Assembly: GCA_003152795.1 (NCBI GenBank)
Contig: PMBA01000344.1
Coordinates: 1-5,584 of the forward strand
DNA from: Acidobacteriaceae bacterium
GTDB taxonomy: Bacteria; Acidobacteriota; Terriglobia; Terriglobales; Acidobacteriaceae
Reading direction: 5' to 3'
DNA length: 5,584 nt
In this document: positions 5,438 through 5,584 of the stretch, piece after piece
How positions within the stretch are numbered: the stretch's first letter is position 1
Layout: every line of letters begins with the position of its first letter
Notes under the pieces: model-generated
Database searches by the model: none
Seen by the model: the letters and a program-made list of their open reading frames with translations, nothing else
Told to the model about the DNA's origin: nothing
Position numbers and translations under genes: made by a program

Positions 5438-5584
5438 ATGCCTCGTGTAAAACGCGGAACCAAACGCCGCGCCAAGCGAAAAAAGATTCATGCACGCGCC
5501 AGTGGATATTTCCTAACCAAATCCAAAATTTACCGCTCGGCAAAAGAAGCCGTCGATAGCGCGATGAAGTTTGCCTACTCAGGC
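5438..5584 (+). CDS. rplT: 50S ribosomal protein L20, N-terminal part, cut by window end
   Basis: The first 49 residues of L20, an early 23S rRNA-binding assembly protein of the large subunit, are present. It begins [20 protein letters not shown] and continues with [22 protein letters not shown], matching the long basic N-terminal helix of the family; the globular C-terminal domain is outside the window. The KRRAKRKK stretch replaces the TARARHKK of many other bacteria, which fits the suggested acidobacterial origin. The start is firm, with AGGAG 6 nt before ATG 5438. In several bacteria L20 represses its own operon by binding mRNA that mimics its rRNA site, which makes the structured spacer just upstream relevant. 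Confidence 0.95.
   Translation, partial: MPRVKRGTKRRAKRKKIHARASGYFLTKSKIYRSAKEAVDSAMKFAYSG

Overview
The window comes from a GC-rich bacterial chromosome with all recognisable genes on the + strand. The protein style suggests an Acidobacteriota member (Terriglobia/Koribacter-like): the SHDLQEP-type histidine kinase with a stand-alone receiver, the secreted PF04185 phosphoesterase, and the [11 protein letters not shown] form of L20. This placement rests on remembered family resemblance, not on a search.

Layout: (1) 1-777, the C-terminal half of a sensor histidine kinase whose N-terminus lies upstream of the window. (2) 958-1380, a stand-alone receiver-domain response regulator, probably the partner of that kinase; it lacks the usual conserved lysine. 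(3) 1381-1512, a short spacer with three GC-rich palindromes. (4) 1513-2703, a cytoplasmic GT4-like glycosyltransferase. (5) 2704-2903, a spacer with a TTGACA element, Pho-box-like direct repeats and two small hairpins. (6) 2904-4142, a Sec-exported phosphoesterase of the acid phosphatase/phospholipase C family. (7) 4143-4354, a strong intrinsic terminator followed by an extended -10 promoter. (8) 4355 to the window end, the translation cluster infC-rpmI-rplT (IF3, L35, and the first 49 residues of L20).

The translation cluster is the best supported and most interesting part. IF3 almost certainly starts at an ATC codon placed 5 nt after a perfect GGAGG, rather than at the in-frame ATG 21 nt downstream. 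That fits the known autoregulation of infC through a non-canonical start codon. The infC-rpmI spacer holds two arrays of a 7-base repeat in opposite orientation. The 172-nt rpmI-rplT spacer holds three stem-loops, so it could be a regulatory leader such as an L20-responsive one.

I found no mobile element, CRISPR array, tRNA or rRNA, and no clearly new multi-gene system. The novel-looking signals are in the untranslated spacers and in the divergent receiver domain.
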